A stretch of DNA of 64,000 nt from assembly GCF_910589235.1 (NCBI RefSeq), contig NC_060965.1, positions 7,538,755 through 7,602,754 of the forward strand, given 5' to 3'. Origin of the DNA: Vespa crabro. Lineage: Eukaryota > Arthropoda > Insecta > Hymenoptera > Vespidae. The position numbers and the translations under genes were made by a program. How positions within the stretch are numbered: position 1 is the first letter of the stretch; every line of letters begins with the position of its first letter. Below the pieces are notes generated by a model, which was not told where the DNA came from, did not search any database, and worked only from the letters and a program-made list of their open reading frames with translations. Shown piece by piece: positions 24,501 to 37,807 of the stretch.

Positions 24501-27500
24501 AAGGTGTCGAAGATATGATCAGTTTAGGAGACCTCCATGAAGCCGGCATTTTGAGAAATTTACTAATTCGTTATAATGAGAATCTCATTTATGTTAGTAA
24601 TTGATATTATTTTATATCTTTCTTCATACTACTACGTCAATATATTCTGCGGGGATAATCATTTAATTAATTTTTTATGTTTTTGATGTATTCAATGAAA
24701 AGAAAAAAAAAAAAAAAAAACGAAATTAATAAAAACGTGTTACAGACTTACACAGGCTCTATATTGGTCGCCGTTAATCCGTACCAGATACTGCCTATTT
24801 ACACCGCGGAACAAATAAAGCTGTACAAGGATCGTAAAATTGGAGAACTTCCACCTCACATATTTGCTATCGGTGATAACAGTTATGCACACATGAACAG
24901 ATACGGTCAAGATCAATGTATAGTAATTAGGTATAGGTCTTTACGTTTATTTATTCATTTACTTATTATTTACTTTTTTTTTGTATATTGATGCCATAAA
25001 TGAAAAGTAAATAATTAATATTGAAAATAAGGATTGATTGAAAATTACGATGTTGGTATAGTGGCGAAAGCGGGGCGGGCAAGACCGAGAGTACGAAATT
25101 AATTTTACAATATTTAGCGGCGATCAGTGGTAAGCACTCTTGGATAGAGCAACAAATTTTAGAAGCAAATCCAATATTAGAAGGTATTGTCAAATAAATA
25201 TATACAGAGGTAAATTAAATAAATAGTACGTATTTCACCAATATTTTATTTTCACTGTAGCCTTCGGTAATGCTAAAACTGTGAGAAACGATAACTCCTC
25301 TCGTTTTGGTAAATACATAGACATCCATTTTAATGAGCATGGTATAATAGAAGGCGCTAAAATTGAACAATACCTTTTGGAAAAATCTCGCATCGTGTCT
25401 CAAAGCTTAGACGAAAGGAATTATCATGTTTTTTATTGTATGTTGGCTGGATTATCGAAGGAAGAAAAGCAAAAGTTAGAACTTGATGATGCCTCATCGT
25501 ACAGGTATCTAACGGGAGTAAGTAAGAAAATATTCTCTTTCTCTTTCTTTTTTTGTGGAAATGTGATTCTAAGTATAACTTCACGAAAAAATCATACGAT
25601 TATAAATGTAAATTAATTAAATAATATTCTGTTTTTAATATTTAGGGAGGCAGTATAACGTGCGAGGGTAGAGATGATGCTGCTGAATTTGCTGATATAA
25701 GATCAGCCATGAAAGTATTGTTGTTTACTGATTCAGAAATATGGGAGGTTTTAAAGCTCCTCGCAGCTTTGTTACATATGGGAAATATAAAATACAGAGC
25801 TACCGTCGTAGGTATGAATTTAGTATTTAACAAAATCCTAAAGTATTATTTTTTCCTTTTTGTTTTGCTAGGATGGTTTTATTTCCTATTTGTGAATAAC
25901 TTATAGATAATTTGGACGCAACAGAAATACCAGAACAGACAAACGTTCAGAGAGTAGCTCATTTGTTGGGTGTTCCAGTACAATCTTTGATAGATGCTCT
26001 TACACGAAAAACAATATTTGCTCACGGCGAGACTGTAGTAAGTATCCATGTACAGTAGCTATGAACTTTCAATTATGAATGTTAATTAATATTTTTATAT
26101 CATTAATTGTATGTAACTTGTGATCAGGTTTCTACGTTATCAAGGGAACAATCAGTTGATATAAGAGATGCTTTTGTTAAAGGAATATATGGTCGATTAT
26201 TTATACATATCGTTAAAAAAATTAACGAAGCTATCTATAGACCGAAGAATACTTCACGTAGTGCCATCGGTGTGCTTGATATATTTGGCTTTGAAAATTT
26301 TAATCACAATAGCTTTGAGCAATTTTGCATTAATTATGCGAATGAAAATCTACAGCAATTCTTTGTACAACATATCTTTAAGTTGGAACAGGAGGAATAT
26401 AATCATGAAGGTATTAATTGGCAACATATAGAATTCGTCGACAATCAAGATGCTCTAGATTTAATAGCTATTAAACAACTAAATATAATGGCACTTATTG
26501 ATGAAGAATCAAAGTTTCCAAAAGTATGTACTTCTCTATATATCGTTATATGTTTGTAACTTAATGCTATAATATTATTATATATGATTTCAGGGTACAG
26601 ATCAAACGATGTTAGCAAAGATTCATAAGACTCATGGAACGCACAGAAATTACTTAAAACCAAAATCGGATATCAATACCTCATTTGGATTGAATCATTT
26701 CGCAGGTGTCGTTTTCTATGACACTAGAAGTTTTCTCGAAAAGAATAGGGATACATTTAGCGCTGATTTATTACAACTCATTCATATATCTTCAAATAAG
26801 TTTTTGCAAACGTGTTTCATCGAGGACATTGGCATGGGTTCCGAAACCAGAAAAAGAGCGCCGACTTTGTCAACTCAATTCAAAAAATCATTAGATTCAC
26901 TTATGAAGACGTTATGTAGCTGTCAGCCTTTCTTTATAAGATGTATTAAACCTAATGAATATAAAAAACCTATGGTAAGTCTCAATACAAAATATTATAA
27001 ATATTATAAAAATAATATAGAATATTAATGTATTATAACATTGAAAAGATATTTTTATCATTTGACATTATTTTAGATGTTTGATAGAGGATTATGTTGT
27101 CGACAATTAAGATACTCTGGAATGATGGAAACAATTAGAATACGCAGAGCAGGATATCCAATTAGGCATTCCTTTCATGAGTTCGTTGAAAGATATAGAT
27201 TCCTTATACCTGGTGTACCTCCTGCGCATAAAGTATATTACCAAAAATATTTTCATTAACAATGAATTTCATTTACAATATGCTTTTCCAAATTAATATA
27301 TTTTATTGAGTAAACGTTCTTATGGTAGGTCGATTGTCGAGCTGCTACTTCAAAAATTTGCCATGTAGTTCTAGGAAGATCAGATTATCAATTAGGACAC
27401 ACTAAAGTATTCTTGAAGGATGCACATGATTTATTTTTGGAGCAAGAACGCGATCGTGTTTTGACGCGAAAAATTTTGATATTACAACGCAATATACGTG

Positions 27501-30500
27501 GATGGGTTTACAGAAGAAGATTTATGCGTATGCGAACGGCAGCAATGATAATACAAAAGTATTGGAGAGGCTACGCTCAACGACAGCGTTACAAACGTAT
27601 GAAGAGTGGTTATATGAGATTACAAGCTCTCATAAGATCACGAGTGCTGTCTCATAGATTCAGACACTTGCGAGGACATATAGTAGCTCTTCAGGCACGA
27701 GCTAGAGGTCATTTGGTACGCAAAATGTTTCGAAAAAAATTATGGGCCATTGTTAAAATTCAAGCTCATGTGAGAAGATTGATAGCAGAAAGAAGATATA
27801 AGAAGATTAAATATGAATACAGATTACATATTGAAGCGTTAAGGTTACGGAAGAAAGAGGAACGTGAACTAAAAGATCAAGGAAATAAAAGAGCTAAAGA
27901 AATTGCTGAACAAAATTATAGGGTGCGCATTAAAGCATAAGTTTAATTAGAATATTAGTTGCACAGTTTTTTAATGTGTAAATAATCTTGCAGGAACGAA
28001 TGCAAGAATTGGAAAGAAAAGAAATAGAAATGGAACTTGAAGATAGGCGTAGGATGGAAATCAAGAAAAATTTGATTAATGATGCAGCTAAGAAGCAAGA
28101 TGAACCAGTTGATGATAGCAAATTAGTCGAAGCGATGTTTGATTTCTTACCTGATTCTAGTAGCGAAGCACCAACACCAGCCAGGGAAACATCTGTTTTT
28201 AATGTTAGTTATTCATTTAATATTTTATCATTATTAAATTATGTTATGTACATAAAAATGCATATATTACTTGGATTTTCAGGATCTTCCAGCTCCTAAA
28301 GCTGATCAGCAAGAAATTATTAGTCCGGTTCAAACTGCTTCAGAAGATGAGGAAGACTTATCCGAATTTAAGTTTCAAAAATTTGCAGCTACTTACTTCC
28401 AGGGTAATATTACACATCAGTACTCTAGGAAACCATTGAAACATCCGTTATTATCTCTACATACACAAGGAGACCAACTGGTTAGTACGTCAGTATTTAA
28501 AAAATTATTTTTAAAATATTTAGTTCATGATAAATATAAATTTTTATCGATCTTACTATATACTTCATCTTAGATATAATGCTATCTTTTATAGGCTGCT
28601 CAAGCTTTATGGATTACTATACTTCGTTTTACCGGTGATCTTCCGGAACCACGTTTTCATACAATGGACAGAGACACAACATCTGTTATGTCTAAAGTAA
28701 CCGCTACTCTTGGACGTAATTTCATTAGAAGTAAAGAATTCCAGGAAGCACAAATGATGGGCATGGATCCAGTATGTATTGATTACACGTTTCATTTTAG
28801 ATGTCTATTTTGCTCAAAAACTAAAGAACATTATTCTTTGATAGGAATCCTTCTTAAAGCAGAAACCACGATCTATCAGGCATAAATTAGTATCATTGAC
28901 CTTAAAAAGGAAGAATAAATTAGGAGAGGATGTTAGAAGGAGACTACAAGAAGATGAATATACAGCAGATAGCTATCAATCTTGGTTGGAAGCAAGACCA
29001 ACTTCAAATCTAGAGAAACTACATTTTATCATTGGTCATGGAATACTCAGAGCAGAATTAAGAGATGAAATTTATTGTCAGATTTGCAAACAATTAACCA
29101 ATAATCTTTCAAAATCATCGCACGCTCGTGGCTGGATTTTACTGTCCCTTTGTGTTGGTTGTTTTGCTCCATCTGAAAAATTTGTAAACTATCTTCGTGC
29201 ATTTATAAGAGAAGGGCCACCAGGCTATGCTCCGTACTGTGAAGATCGCCTCAAAAGAACATTCAATAATGGTACTCGGAATCAGCCTCCAAGTTGGTTA
29301 GAACTTCAGGCAACAAAATCCAAAAAACCAATTATGCTTCCTATTACATTCATGGATGGAAATACCAAAACTCTTCTTGCCGACTCAGCAACTACTGCTA
29401 GGGAATTGTGCAATCAATTATCAGATAAAATTTCATTAAGGGATCAATTTGGATTCTCTCTTTATATCGCATTATTCGATAAAGTTTCATCATTGGGTAG
29501 CGGTGGTGATCATGTTATGGATGCTATTTCTCAGTGCGAACAGTATGCTAAGGAACAGGGCGCACAGGAACGAAATGCGCCATGGAGATTGTTTTTCCGG
29601 AAAGAAATCTTTGCACCATGGCATGAACCAACAGAAGATCAAGTAGCAACAAATCTGATATATCAGCAAGTAGTTAGAGGTGTGAAATTCGGAGAATATC
29701 GCTGCGACAAAGAAGAAGATTTGGCAATGATTGCAGCTCAACAATACTATATAGAGTATCATACAGATATGAATATAGACAGATTATATACCTTACTACC
29801 TAATTATATACCAGATTATTGTTTAGCTGGTGTCGATAAGGCCATTGATAGATGGGGACATCTTGTTCTACAAGCATATAAAAAGGTAAAATATAAGTAT
29901 TAAATTAAAATTATCACGTTGGTTAAGAATTACAATTCTTTTAATATTTTTAGAGTTACTATTTAAAAGAAAAGGTACCTGTTTTACGTGTTAAAGAGGA
30001 TATAGTAGGCTATGCAAAATTTAAGTGGCCTTTACTTTTTTCTCGCTTCTATGAAGCTTATAGAAATTCTGGTCCAAATTTGCCTAAGAACGACGTTATT
30101 ATAGCTGTCAATTGGACTGGAGTTTACGTTGTTGATGATCAGGAACAAGTGCTTTTGGAATTGTCCTTCCCTGAAATTACCACCGTGTCTAGTCAAAAGT
30201 ATGTATGTTGCTGCCTTTAATAATTTTTTTAGAATAACAGAAACTATTTACTAAACTGTTTTTAGAACGAACAAGATGTTTACACAGACATTCAGTTTGT
30301 CGACGGTGCGAGGAGAAGAGTTTACATTCCAGAGCCCTAACGCAGAAGATATTCGTGATTTGGTTGTATACTTTTTAGAAGGTTTAAAAAAACGTAGTAA
30401 ACATGTTATAGCAGTGCAAGATTATAAAGCACCTGGTGAAGGATCGTCTTTCTTAAATTTCCAAAAAGGAGATCTTATTATCTTGGAAGATGATAATACT

Positions 30501-31897
30501 GGCGAAAATGTTCTTAGCTCTGCTTGGTGTGTTGGAACTTGTGAAAGGACTGGTGAAAAAGGTGATTTTCCTGTAGAGACAGTTTATGTTCTACCATCTC
30601 TTACAAAGCCCCCAAATGATATATTGGTAAATATCATTAATTTGTCTATATATATATAGAAATATTTATGCAATGCTTTAAATATTAAAATATTTCATCT
30701 TACATAGGCATTATTCAGCGTAGAAAGTACTGAAAATGGCCGTAGGTTATATCCTCAACAAATAAATGGAGTTGAATCTCGAGACAAACCTCATACTCTT
30801 ATGGAATATGCCATTGATCATTTTCGGTAGATATATTTTGCAGCAAAAATGAATATTAGATTTAAAATAAAAATATTTTCATTCTAAATATCATGTATAT
30901 GTTTTAGAACTCCGCCAAAGAGGACAATGTCGAAGGCTTTAACTCTAACAACAGCGAGAAGAGGTCATACAGATGAATTATGGCATCACTCGAGAGAACC
31001 AATAAAGCAACCACTTTTGAAAAAATTAATATCTAAGGAAGAACTTGCGGAAGAAGCATGTTTTGCCTTCAATGCTGTTTTGAAATATATGGGTGATTTA
31101 CCAACGAAAAGATCTCGAATTGGCAACGAATACACCGATGTTATTTTTGACGGTCCTTTAAAGAATGAAATTTTAAGAGACGAGATTTATTGTCAAATAA
31201 TGAAGCAATTAACGGATAACTGTAATAGATTGAGCGAAGAACGAGGATGGGAGTTAATGTGGCTTGCTACTGGACTTTTTACTTGTAGTCAAAGTCTTCT
31301 TAAAGTATGATTTTAATGTGATCTTATATTTGTGTAAATATTAATTTTTTTTAAAATTCTTTGCATTTCATTCATATCTATGTATTGTTAATTAAAGGAA
31401 TTAACATTATTTTTACGCACGAGGCGACATCCCATATCTCAAGATTCGTTACAAAGACTTCAAAAGACTTTACGTAATGGTCAACGAAAATATGCTCCAC
31501 ATCAAGTAGAAGTAGAAGCTATTCAACATAAAACAACACAAATATTTCATAAAGTCTACTTCCCAGATGATACTGATGAAGTAAGGATATTTAATATATA
31601 CATATATAGTTACTATGATAAAATAATCTTTTCTCTTATATATAGGCGTTTGAGGTTGATTCATCTACAAGAGCAAAGGATTTTTGTCAGAATATTGCAC
31701 AAAGACTTAATTTACGTTCGGCAGAAGGTTTTAGTTTATTTGTAAAAATTGCAGATAAGGTCATTTCAGTACCGGAAGGTGATTTCTTTTTCGATTTTGT
31801 GCGACATCTAACAGATTGGATTAAAAAAGCTAGACCATCACGGGATGGTAGGTAGCAGATTGTTTCTGATTAAAATAGTTATTAAATTGAATTTATA

Positions 31898-31957
<60 letters not shown>

Positions 31958-33038
31958 TATATTATAGGTATTTCTCCTCAGTTTACGTATCAAGTATTTT
32001 TTATGAAAAAGTTATGGACAAATACAGTTCCTGGAAAAGACAGAAATGCGGATCTTATATTTCATTTTCATCAAGAACTTCCAAAGTTACTGAGAGGTAC
32101 ATCTTAAAATTACCAATTTTATAAGTATTATGGATTGTTCTACCTCTAGAACTTTTACATACATAAAATTTTTAGGATACCATAAGTGTACTAAAGAAGA
32201 AGCTTCAAGATTAGCAGCATTGGTATATAGAGTACGTTTTGGAGAAAGTAAGCAAGAACTTCAAGCGATTCCGTAAGTTTTTATGAAACTATGTACAAAT
32301 TGTTCATATTATTAAAAGTATTTTGTACGAACTAATAATTGTTGTTATAAAATATAAATGTTATTACTTATTTTAAATAGGCAAATGTTGAGAGAACTTA
32401 TACCAAGCGATTTAGTAAAGATACAAAATTCGAATGACTGGAAAAGATCTATAATAGCTGCGTATAATCAAGATGCTGGTAAGTCATAACGACTTTTGTA
32501 ATAACATCAACGTATAATTTGCTGCTTTGAATATTTCTTTATTATTATTAAATATGATTATTTTTTACATAGGAATGAGCCCAGAGGATGCAAAAATAAC
32601 ATTTTTGAAAATAGTTTATCGATGGCCAACATTTGGATCTGCATTCTTTGAAGTTAAGCAAAGTACAGAACCAAATTATCCAGAATTACTTTTAATTGCA
32701 ATTAATAAACATGGAGTAAGCGTTATACATCCTCAAACAAAGGTAATTTAACATAGATTTTTCATATTACAAATCTAATATAATATACATAAACATAATT
32801 TGATTCTAATTACCATCATAATTTTTTGTAGGATATATTAATAACACATCCTTTTACTAGAATCTCAAATTGGTCATCTGGTAATACCTATTTTCATATG
32901 ACAATAGGGAACTTGGTACGAGGTTCTAAACTTTTATGTGAAACTTCACTTGGTTATAAAATGGATGATCTGTTAACGTCATATATTTCATTAATGCTCA
33001 CAAATATGAATAAGCAACGTACAATACGAATAAAATAG
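21583..33038 (+). CDS. ck: Unconventional myosin VIIa (crinkled orthologue)
   Basis: An actin-based motor for bristles, hairs and hearing organs in insects, and stereocilia in vertebrates. Exons: 21583-21600, 24254-24367, 24446-24592, 24746-24930, 25062-25183, 25261-25517, 25646-25811, 25907-26037, 26128-26523, 26594-26974, 27077-27232, 27329-27922, 27994-28203, 28283-28480, 28595-28771, 28845-29885, 29954-30198, 30266-30626, 30708-30826, 30908-31304, 31398-31580, 31646-31847, 31968-32096, 32176-32272, 32381-32478, 32573-32742, 32832-33038; 2166 aa, in frame throughout. The motor has P-loop GESGAGKT (about 156-163), switch [11 protein letters not shown] and switch [10 protein letters not shown]. 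Then follow about five IQ motifs (exon 27329-27922), a charged helix (exon 27994-28203), MyTH4-FERM, SH3 ([14 protein letters not shown]) and a second MyTH4-FERM. The N-terminus MVIVTR comes from an 18-nt exon and joins GDYIWIEP exactly as in Drosophila. No damage is seen. Confidence 0.97.
22317..22448. mobile_element. Mariner-type MITE (non-autonomous), 132 bp
   Basis: The ends are inverted repeats, beginning TTAGATGGACCGGAAAGTAA on the left and TTAGTGGGATCGGAAAGTAA on the reverse-complemented right; 22 of the first 25 bases agree. A TA dinucleotide abuts each end (22315-22316 and 22449-22450), the target duplication expected for Tc1/mariner. The interior is about 80 bp of AT-rich non-coding DNA, so movement would have needed a transposase supplied in trans. 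Confidence 0.88.
23434..23449. promoter_or_regulatory. 16-bp perfect palindrome made of inverted CCGGAA-like sites
   Basis: CGGAAGAGCTCTTCCG is perfectly self-complementary. With its flanking AC it forms ETS-like ACCGGAAG, and another ACCGGAAAG follows at about 23462. It lies inside a myosin intron, so an intronic enhancer role is possible but unproven. Confidence 0.5.
31902..31960. repeat. (TA)n microsatellite next to a splice acceptor
   Basis: An almost pure TA run in the 120-nt myosin intron 31848-31967. It ends a few bases before the TTATAG acceptor and replaces the usual pyrimidine tract. Confidence 0.95.
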
Positions 33039-36000
33039 ATTTATGGCTACGTGTTCTCCAAAGCAATTAAAAAATAATCCGTACATTTTTCTATTTTTTA
33101 AATATAAGTAATAGAAGATAATATTAGAGAGATTAAATAAGAAGAAGAGATACTTTTCATAAGAAATTCAAAATGTAAAGCAAAATGTATGTAAATTTAG
33201 CGCAAATTTAATTTGACCATTTCAAAATATTGTTGTTTATGATTGTTTATACTATATAATAGCGTTAAAATGATATTTTTTTATAATGAAAAGAACACAT
33301 TCCATTATCGTTCCACATATATTTTTATTTTATTACATTTTTTAAAAATTAATATTGAATTTTATACTTGTGATTTAATTATAGTATTAATTTTTTCAAG
33401 GTCATAGAGATATTGTTAAATACCAGTGAATAATTTTTAGTTAATTCGTTATATCAGGCACTACACATTCATGTGGCATTATAAATAGATATAACAGCCA
33501 AATTTATTTTTTTCATACTTACCATTCGATTTACAATTAGCGGCACAGTTGTTACACAGATAATACAAAGGAAATAGAAGTTCGTGTGTATACAAAATAA
33601 TAAACTAAAAGCTTTGTATATGATTTATTTACAAATAAGATTTTCATATAATTTTGTAAAATATTACTTTGCTCTATATTAAATATAATCAAAGAATTTT
33701 GTGCTGAAGCATATATTACTCGGTTTCGATATAACTGATATCTTTCTTATTATTTAAATAGTACATAAAACCGTAGAAAACGACAATAAGTTAATAAATA
33801 TTATTGTACGTAAGTTATGAATATGAACATATTGCGAAATGATTTTTAAAAGTGTTTATCAATATTGATTCGTAAGTTATAATAAAACAAAAAAAAGGAA
33901 AAAAAAAAGAAAATAGTATGAGAGAATCTAAACTTGTATCCGTCCGATGATATTCAAGAATATAATTACTATTAATCCACATTTATATATTGTGAATAAT
34001 AAAGACAATCGTATTCTTCAATTATGCGATACAAGTGTTAATCGTGAGTAAGTTCCCATGGAACATATACATGTTTCCCCTTCACAATAGATCTTTTCAG
34101 GAAGACATTCTTAAGATGATGTTATCTCATTTCCTCCTTGAGACGACTACGTTCAAATATACTTTAAAAACAAGAAATAAAGACAACTCTGCAAACCTAA
34201 TGAACCAGATTTATTTAAACTAGATCTTAAATTAATATGTTAACTTTATCAGGTTTATGTAATTTTCTTAAGTACAAAGTTTTGAATTTTCATTTGTATT
34301 TAGCAATTAAATAATTTTACGAATTCGATTAAATTTGAAAAGATTTTTTAAGATCATACATAAGTTTTCGTTTTGTAGATAGTTCATGTGTGAAAGATAA
34401 AACGCTATAATACATTTACAGATATGAAGATAAATTAGTGCTTTCATCAATAATCCCAATAATTGTTAGTAGTTACAGATATTATTATAAATACCTAATT
34501 TTACACCAAATTACATTTTATATGACTTATTTATTAAAATGCACTAAACATTTTTGCAATCATTGCAATCATACGAATTCCGATTATGTACAGATAATTC
34601 TATTTTGAGATTAATCAAATTTTGTTTTATGCATATATTATTTATTTCGGTGACTATTGTTTTTATTTACAAATTTATTCTTATTTTAAAATTAATTGTA
34701 TGATCTAAAGAATAGTAGAAAAACATTGCATTTATTTTCGTCATAGTATTTAGGATTAGGAAACATTTGGAGCATAAAGTAAAAATTATATAATGTAAAT
34801 TATGTCAATTTATTCTAAAACACATAGTGACATAAAAACTCATACGTATAGATCTTTATAAGTAATCAAGCTTTTAAATCTCATGCTTGCTCTTTTTTTC
34901 TTTAGAAAAAATATTATTGAAGTTAAATATATATTTGAGAAATTTCTAATTATAATCAATGGTAGTGGTGGTTATGTCTTTTGTTGATTATACAAGCCAT
35001 GTTCCTGTAAAAAGTTATTTTTTTGCCTGCAGTATATAATAAAGAATATATGAAAATACTGTATATATTGCAGAAAATCAGTAAAATTAGTAAGTGCAAG
35101 AAATATGTTACCAAAATTGAAACAAAATCGATTTGTGTGTGCGTGTGTGTTGTATGTGTGTATCTATGTATATATGTATATGCGTATATATATATTTACA
35201 TGTATGTTCAACGTAAATTTGGAGTCGCGTTCAATTCATACAAACATTTAGATTCAAGCAACATAAATTTTTACAATATATATACTAATTAAAAGCGTAT
35301 AATTCTTAAAATAAATCAATATGTCAAACAACAAAATTGTTTAGGTGTCATTTTAATACAGAAAAAGAATATATAATTTCTATTGACAAGATAATATCTG
35401 ATCTTGGATCAATATTGATTTACACACAAACCCATGTACATTCGTTCAATAATTAATGGACATTTTAATAAATAATAAAATTTCTTTGTGATTTCGTTCT
35501 TGTATGAATCTATAAATGTGCAAAATATTTATTTATGCTCATTTCTAGACACATTGCACATTGCATTACATCTTATCCTGCAGGTAAAATATTTATGTGT
35601 AACTATATTCTTTCAATAACAGTAGTTATAAAGATCTTTTAAAAGTGACTGTATCACTGTTAAATGCACAACCATTCCTTCCCTATTGATATGCAATTAT
35701 ACAAGTTACATTGCATACCTTTATAAATATGCATTTTAAAATTGTTGTTCTCATATATGTTATACAATTATGTTGTTATATTTGAGTAATATATCTATGA
35801 GCATCATTCACTTAAAACCCGTTAACCTGTCTTTTTATTGTATAATTCACTAAATATTCACATTTTTATCATGTAAATTCTTATATCTAAGATTGCTATA
35901 AATTATTATCTCTGTAAATTTTTATCAACAACTTATAGTCCATATATTAATATGTAAATAATGCACGGTATTGTACATATTTTGCGCACCTTTTACAAGG

Positions 36001-36185
36001 TGAGCTAAATGTTACGTTTTTATACTGTCTAAATTTCGTGCAGCGCTATTGACTTCCACCGATAACATCTTCATGATGTAGATACTACCACTAGTACCCT
36101 CAATATTGTCAACAGATGCAAATGGAACATCATTTGTATCACTATGTTTTAGACTTTGGTTCATATTATAATTATCTAGAGAACA
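33039..36185. other. Convergent 3' regions of myosin VIIa and Su(H)
   Basis: 3.1 kb of AT-rich DNA between two stop codons of converging genes. It should hold both 3' UTRs. AATAAA hexamers occur on the plus strand at about 33597 and near 34000. A (GT)/(TA) mixed microsatellite lies at about 35134-35200. No coding region is recognised. Confidence 0.65.
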
Positions 36186-37706
36186 TCAGAGGCCTGATTG
36201 CGGAGGTTGATGTGTATTCCATGGTACATCAGCTATTGCTGATGACATACTAGCTTGATTGTGCATGGCACGTGGAGCTCTCATTATTTCATCTGCAGGT
36301 GGACAATGTGGACGTGGACCAGGTTCAGGAGTATAAGTAAATGTTAAACCAGTTGCATAAATAATTCCATCATTTCGCACTAAAGAAACTGGAACTTGTG
36401 TTGGCTGCCGTACCCACAACCATTCTCCTCTAAAGAGTGATATATCAGGTACAACACATAACATACTTTCTTGACATCTATACATTGTCTCTGCCTCAAC
36501 ATCTCCAAACCATACTTGAAGATTAGGAGTAAAATTGTCACCAGTTAATTCGAGCATGGCAACATCTCCACCACCATTTAAGTGAAGACTATGGACAAGT
36601 GGTACAGGTGTTACAGGCGATCTTACTGGTCCCATGCCTTCGAAAAACTGATATTCTGCTTTATCTGTACTAATTATCGTCCAGCAAGCACCATCATTTA
36701 TCATTTCTTTATTTGCTTCTTTAGGACATGGCGTTGCTTGGAATTGTATAATACGTTCTTGAGAAAGACAAAGATACATGTGATCCGTATCTTTCATATA
36801 GAAGGCGCATTTATGAAGCTGTGATACCGGATCATCTGCTTCAAGACTGGCCATTTGCTTATCAACCTTGCGAATTACTAACCGTGGTAATGCCATTCCT
36901 GTGACTGAACATACTAACTTCACTGTACTACCATAATGAACATATCCATCGCGCACTTGAAATTCTTCAGACTCACTTTCATTATCATCTAATAAGTGAA
37001 TGGTAAATGCACCCCACTGTGTGGAACTTGCATGAAAGTTACCATTTTCTACATGGAGATAACGTGTGCTTACAGTCTGTGATCTTAAGCGATTAAAAAG
37101 TGCTACTCTTGTACCACTTGCAATACATAAATCTGCATTTTTTAAAGATTGTTTTTTCTTGGAAGGTTTGGAAATTACTTTTATTCTTTTACTGTGAAAT
37201 ACACCAATATCATGTCCACTTCCATAAAACATTTTTACAGAGAGCATAAAATGCTTTCTTTTGTCAGAATCTGAAATATATAATGTTTTTGCTGCACAAT
37301 ATTGTTTTCCATTATTGAGATCAAGTTGTTGCATATCTTGATCAGAATTGCCAATTCCAATGAAAGCACAAAGTTGAGCTGATTGTTCACTTTCACCTTC
37401 ACGAAGCATCTGTTCTTGTCGCATTCTCCAACCATCACCAAATAAATAAATGCACGGTGGAGGACAGAAAAATCGCTTTTCATTACCATATGATTTTTGT
37501 GCTACCTTAGCATGCAGAATTACAATCACCATGTCACTTCGATCACGTAGGTAACGTTCCATTGCTTCACGAGTAAGTCTCTGGTCTTGATGATCAGATC
37601 TATACATGCCTGAGCCATAGCGAGGATACACCGACATGACTGAAGTCGGTGATGGAGGAGACTGCATGCCATGAGCCATTGTGGGCAATCCAAATTGGTG
37701 TGGCAT
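36186..37706 (-). CDS. Su(H): Suppressor of Hairless, CSL/RBPJ Notch effector
   Basis: The DNA-binding factor that turns Notch target genes off with Hairless and on with the Notch intracellular domain and Mastermind. The protein is 506 aa and is read from one uninterrupted frame. The N-terminal Rel-like domain (about 45-190) includes the near-invariant AKVAQKSYGNEKRFFCPPPC (66-85) and SKPSKKKQSLKN (179-190), which contact DNA. The beta-trefoil domain spans about 190-360, and the TIG/IPT domain about 368-460 (LELTGDNFTPNLQVWFGDVE). A short Pro/Met-rich tail follows. Drosophila Su(H) is longer (594 aa) mainly through Gln-rich N-terminal sequence that is absent here; MPHQFGLP corresponds to a motif just before its Rel-like domain. 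An acceptor at 37808 (TTGTTCACAG) indicates a spliced 5' leader. Every signature residue I checked is present, so this is a functional gene despite lacking coding introns. Confidence 0.96.
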   Translation of the reverse strand: MPHQFGLPTMAHGMQSPPSPTSVMSVYPRYGSGMYRSDHQDQRLTREAMERYLRDRSDMVIVILHAKVAQKSYGNEKRFFCPPPCIYLFGDGWRMRQEQMLREGESEQSAQLCAFIGIGNSDQDMQQLDLNNGKQYCAAKTLYISDSDKRKHFMLSVKMFYGSGHDIGVFHSKRIKVISKPSKKKQSLKNADLCIASGTRVALFNRLRSQTVSTRYLHVENGNFHASSTQWGAFTIHLLDDNESESEEFQVRDGYVHYGSTVKLVCSVTGMALPRLVIRKVDKQMASLEADDPVSQLHKCAFYMKDTDHMYLCLSQERIIQFQATPCPKEANKEMINDGACWTIISTDKAEYQFFEGMGPVRSPVTPVPLVHSLHLNGGGDVAMLELTGDNFTPNLQVWFGDVEAETMYRCQESMLCVVPDISLFRGEWLWVRQPTQVPVSLVRNDGIIYATGLTFTYTPEPGPRPHCPPADEIMRAPRAMHNQASMSSAIADVPWNTHQPPQSGL

Positions 37707-37807
37707 ATTTAAATTTTAATTCTACCTTCAAGATTATGCAATATTTTGCCGTTGTGGCTAACTATATCCTTATTTCCTTTGCATATTTTATCCTTCCAAG
37801 ATCTTAT
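37707..37807 (-). promoter_or_regulatory. Spliced 5' leader segment of Su(H)
   Basis: Upstream of the Su(H) ATG the minus strand has a clear acceptor, TTTTTGTTGTTCACAG, just above 37807. The leader exon continues into the coding exon. A donor GAG then GTGAGT at about 39453 (minus) is a candidate partner. Inferred from splice signals only. Confidence 0.5.
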
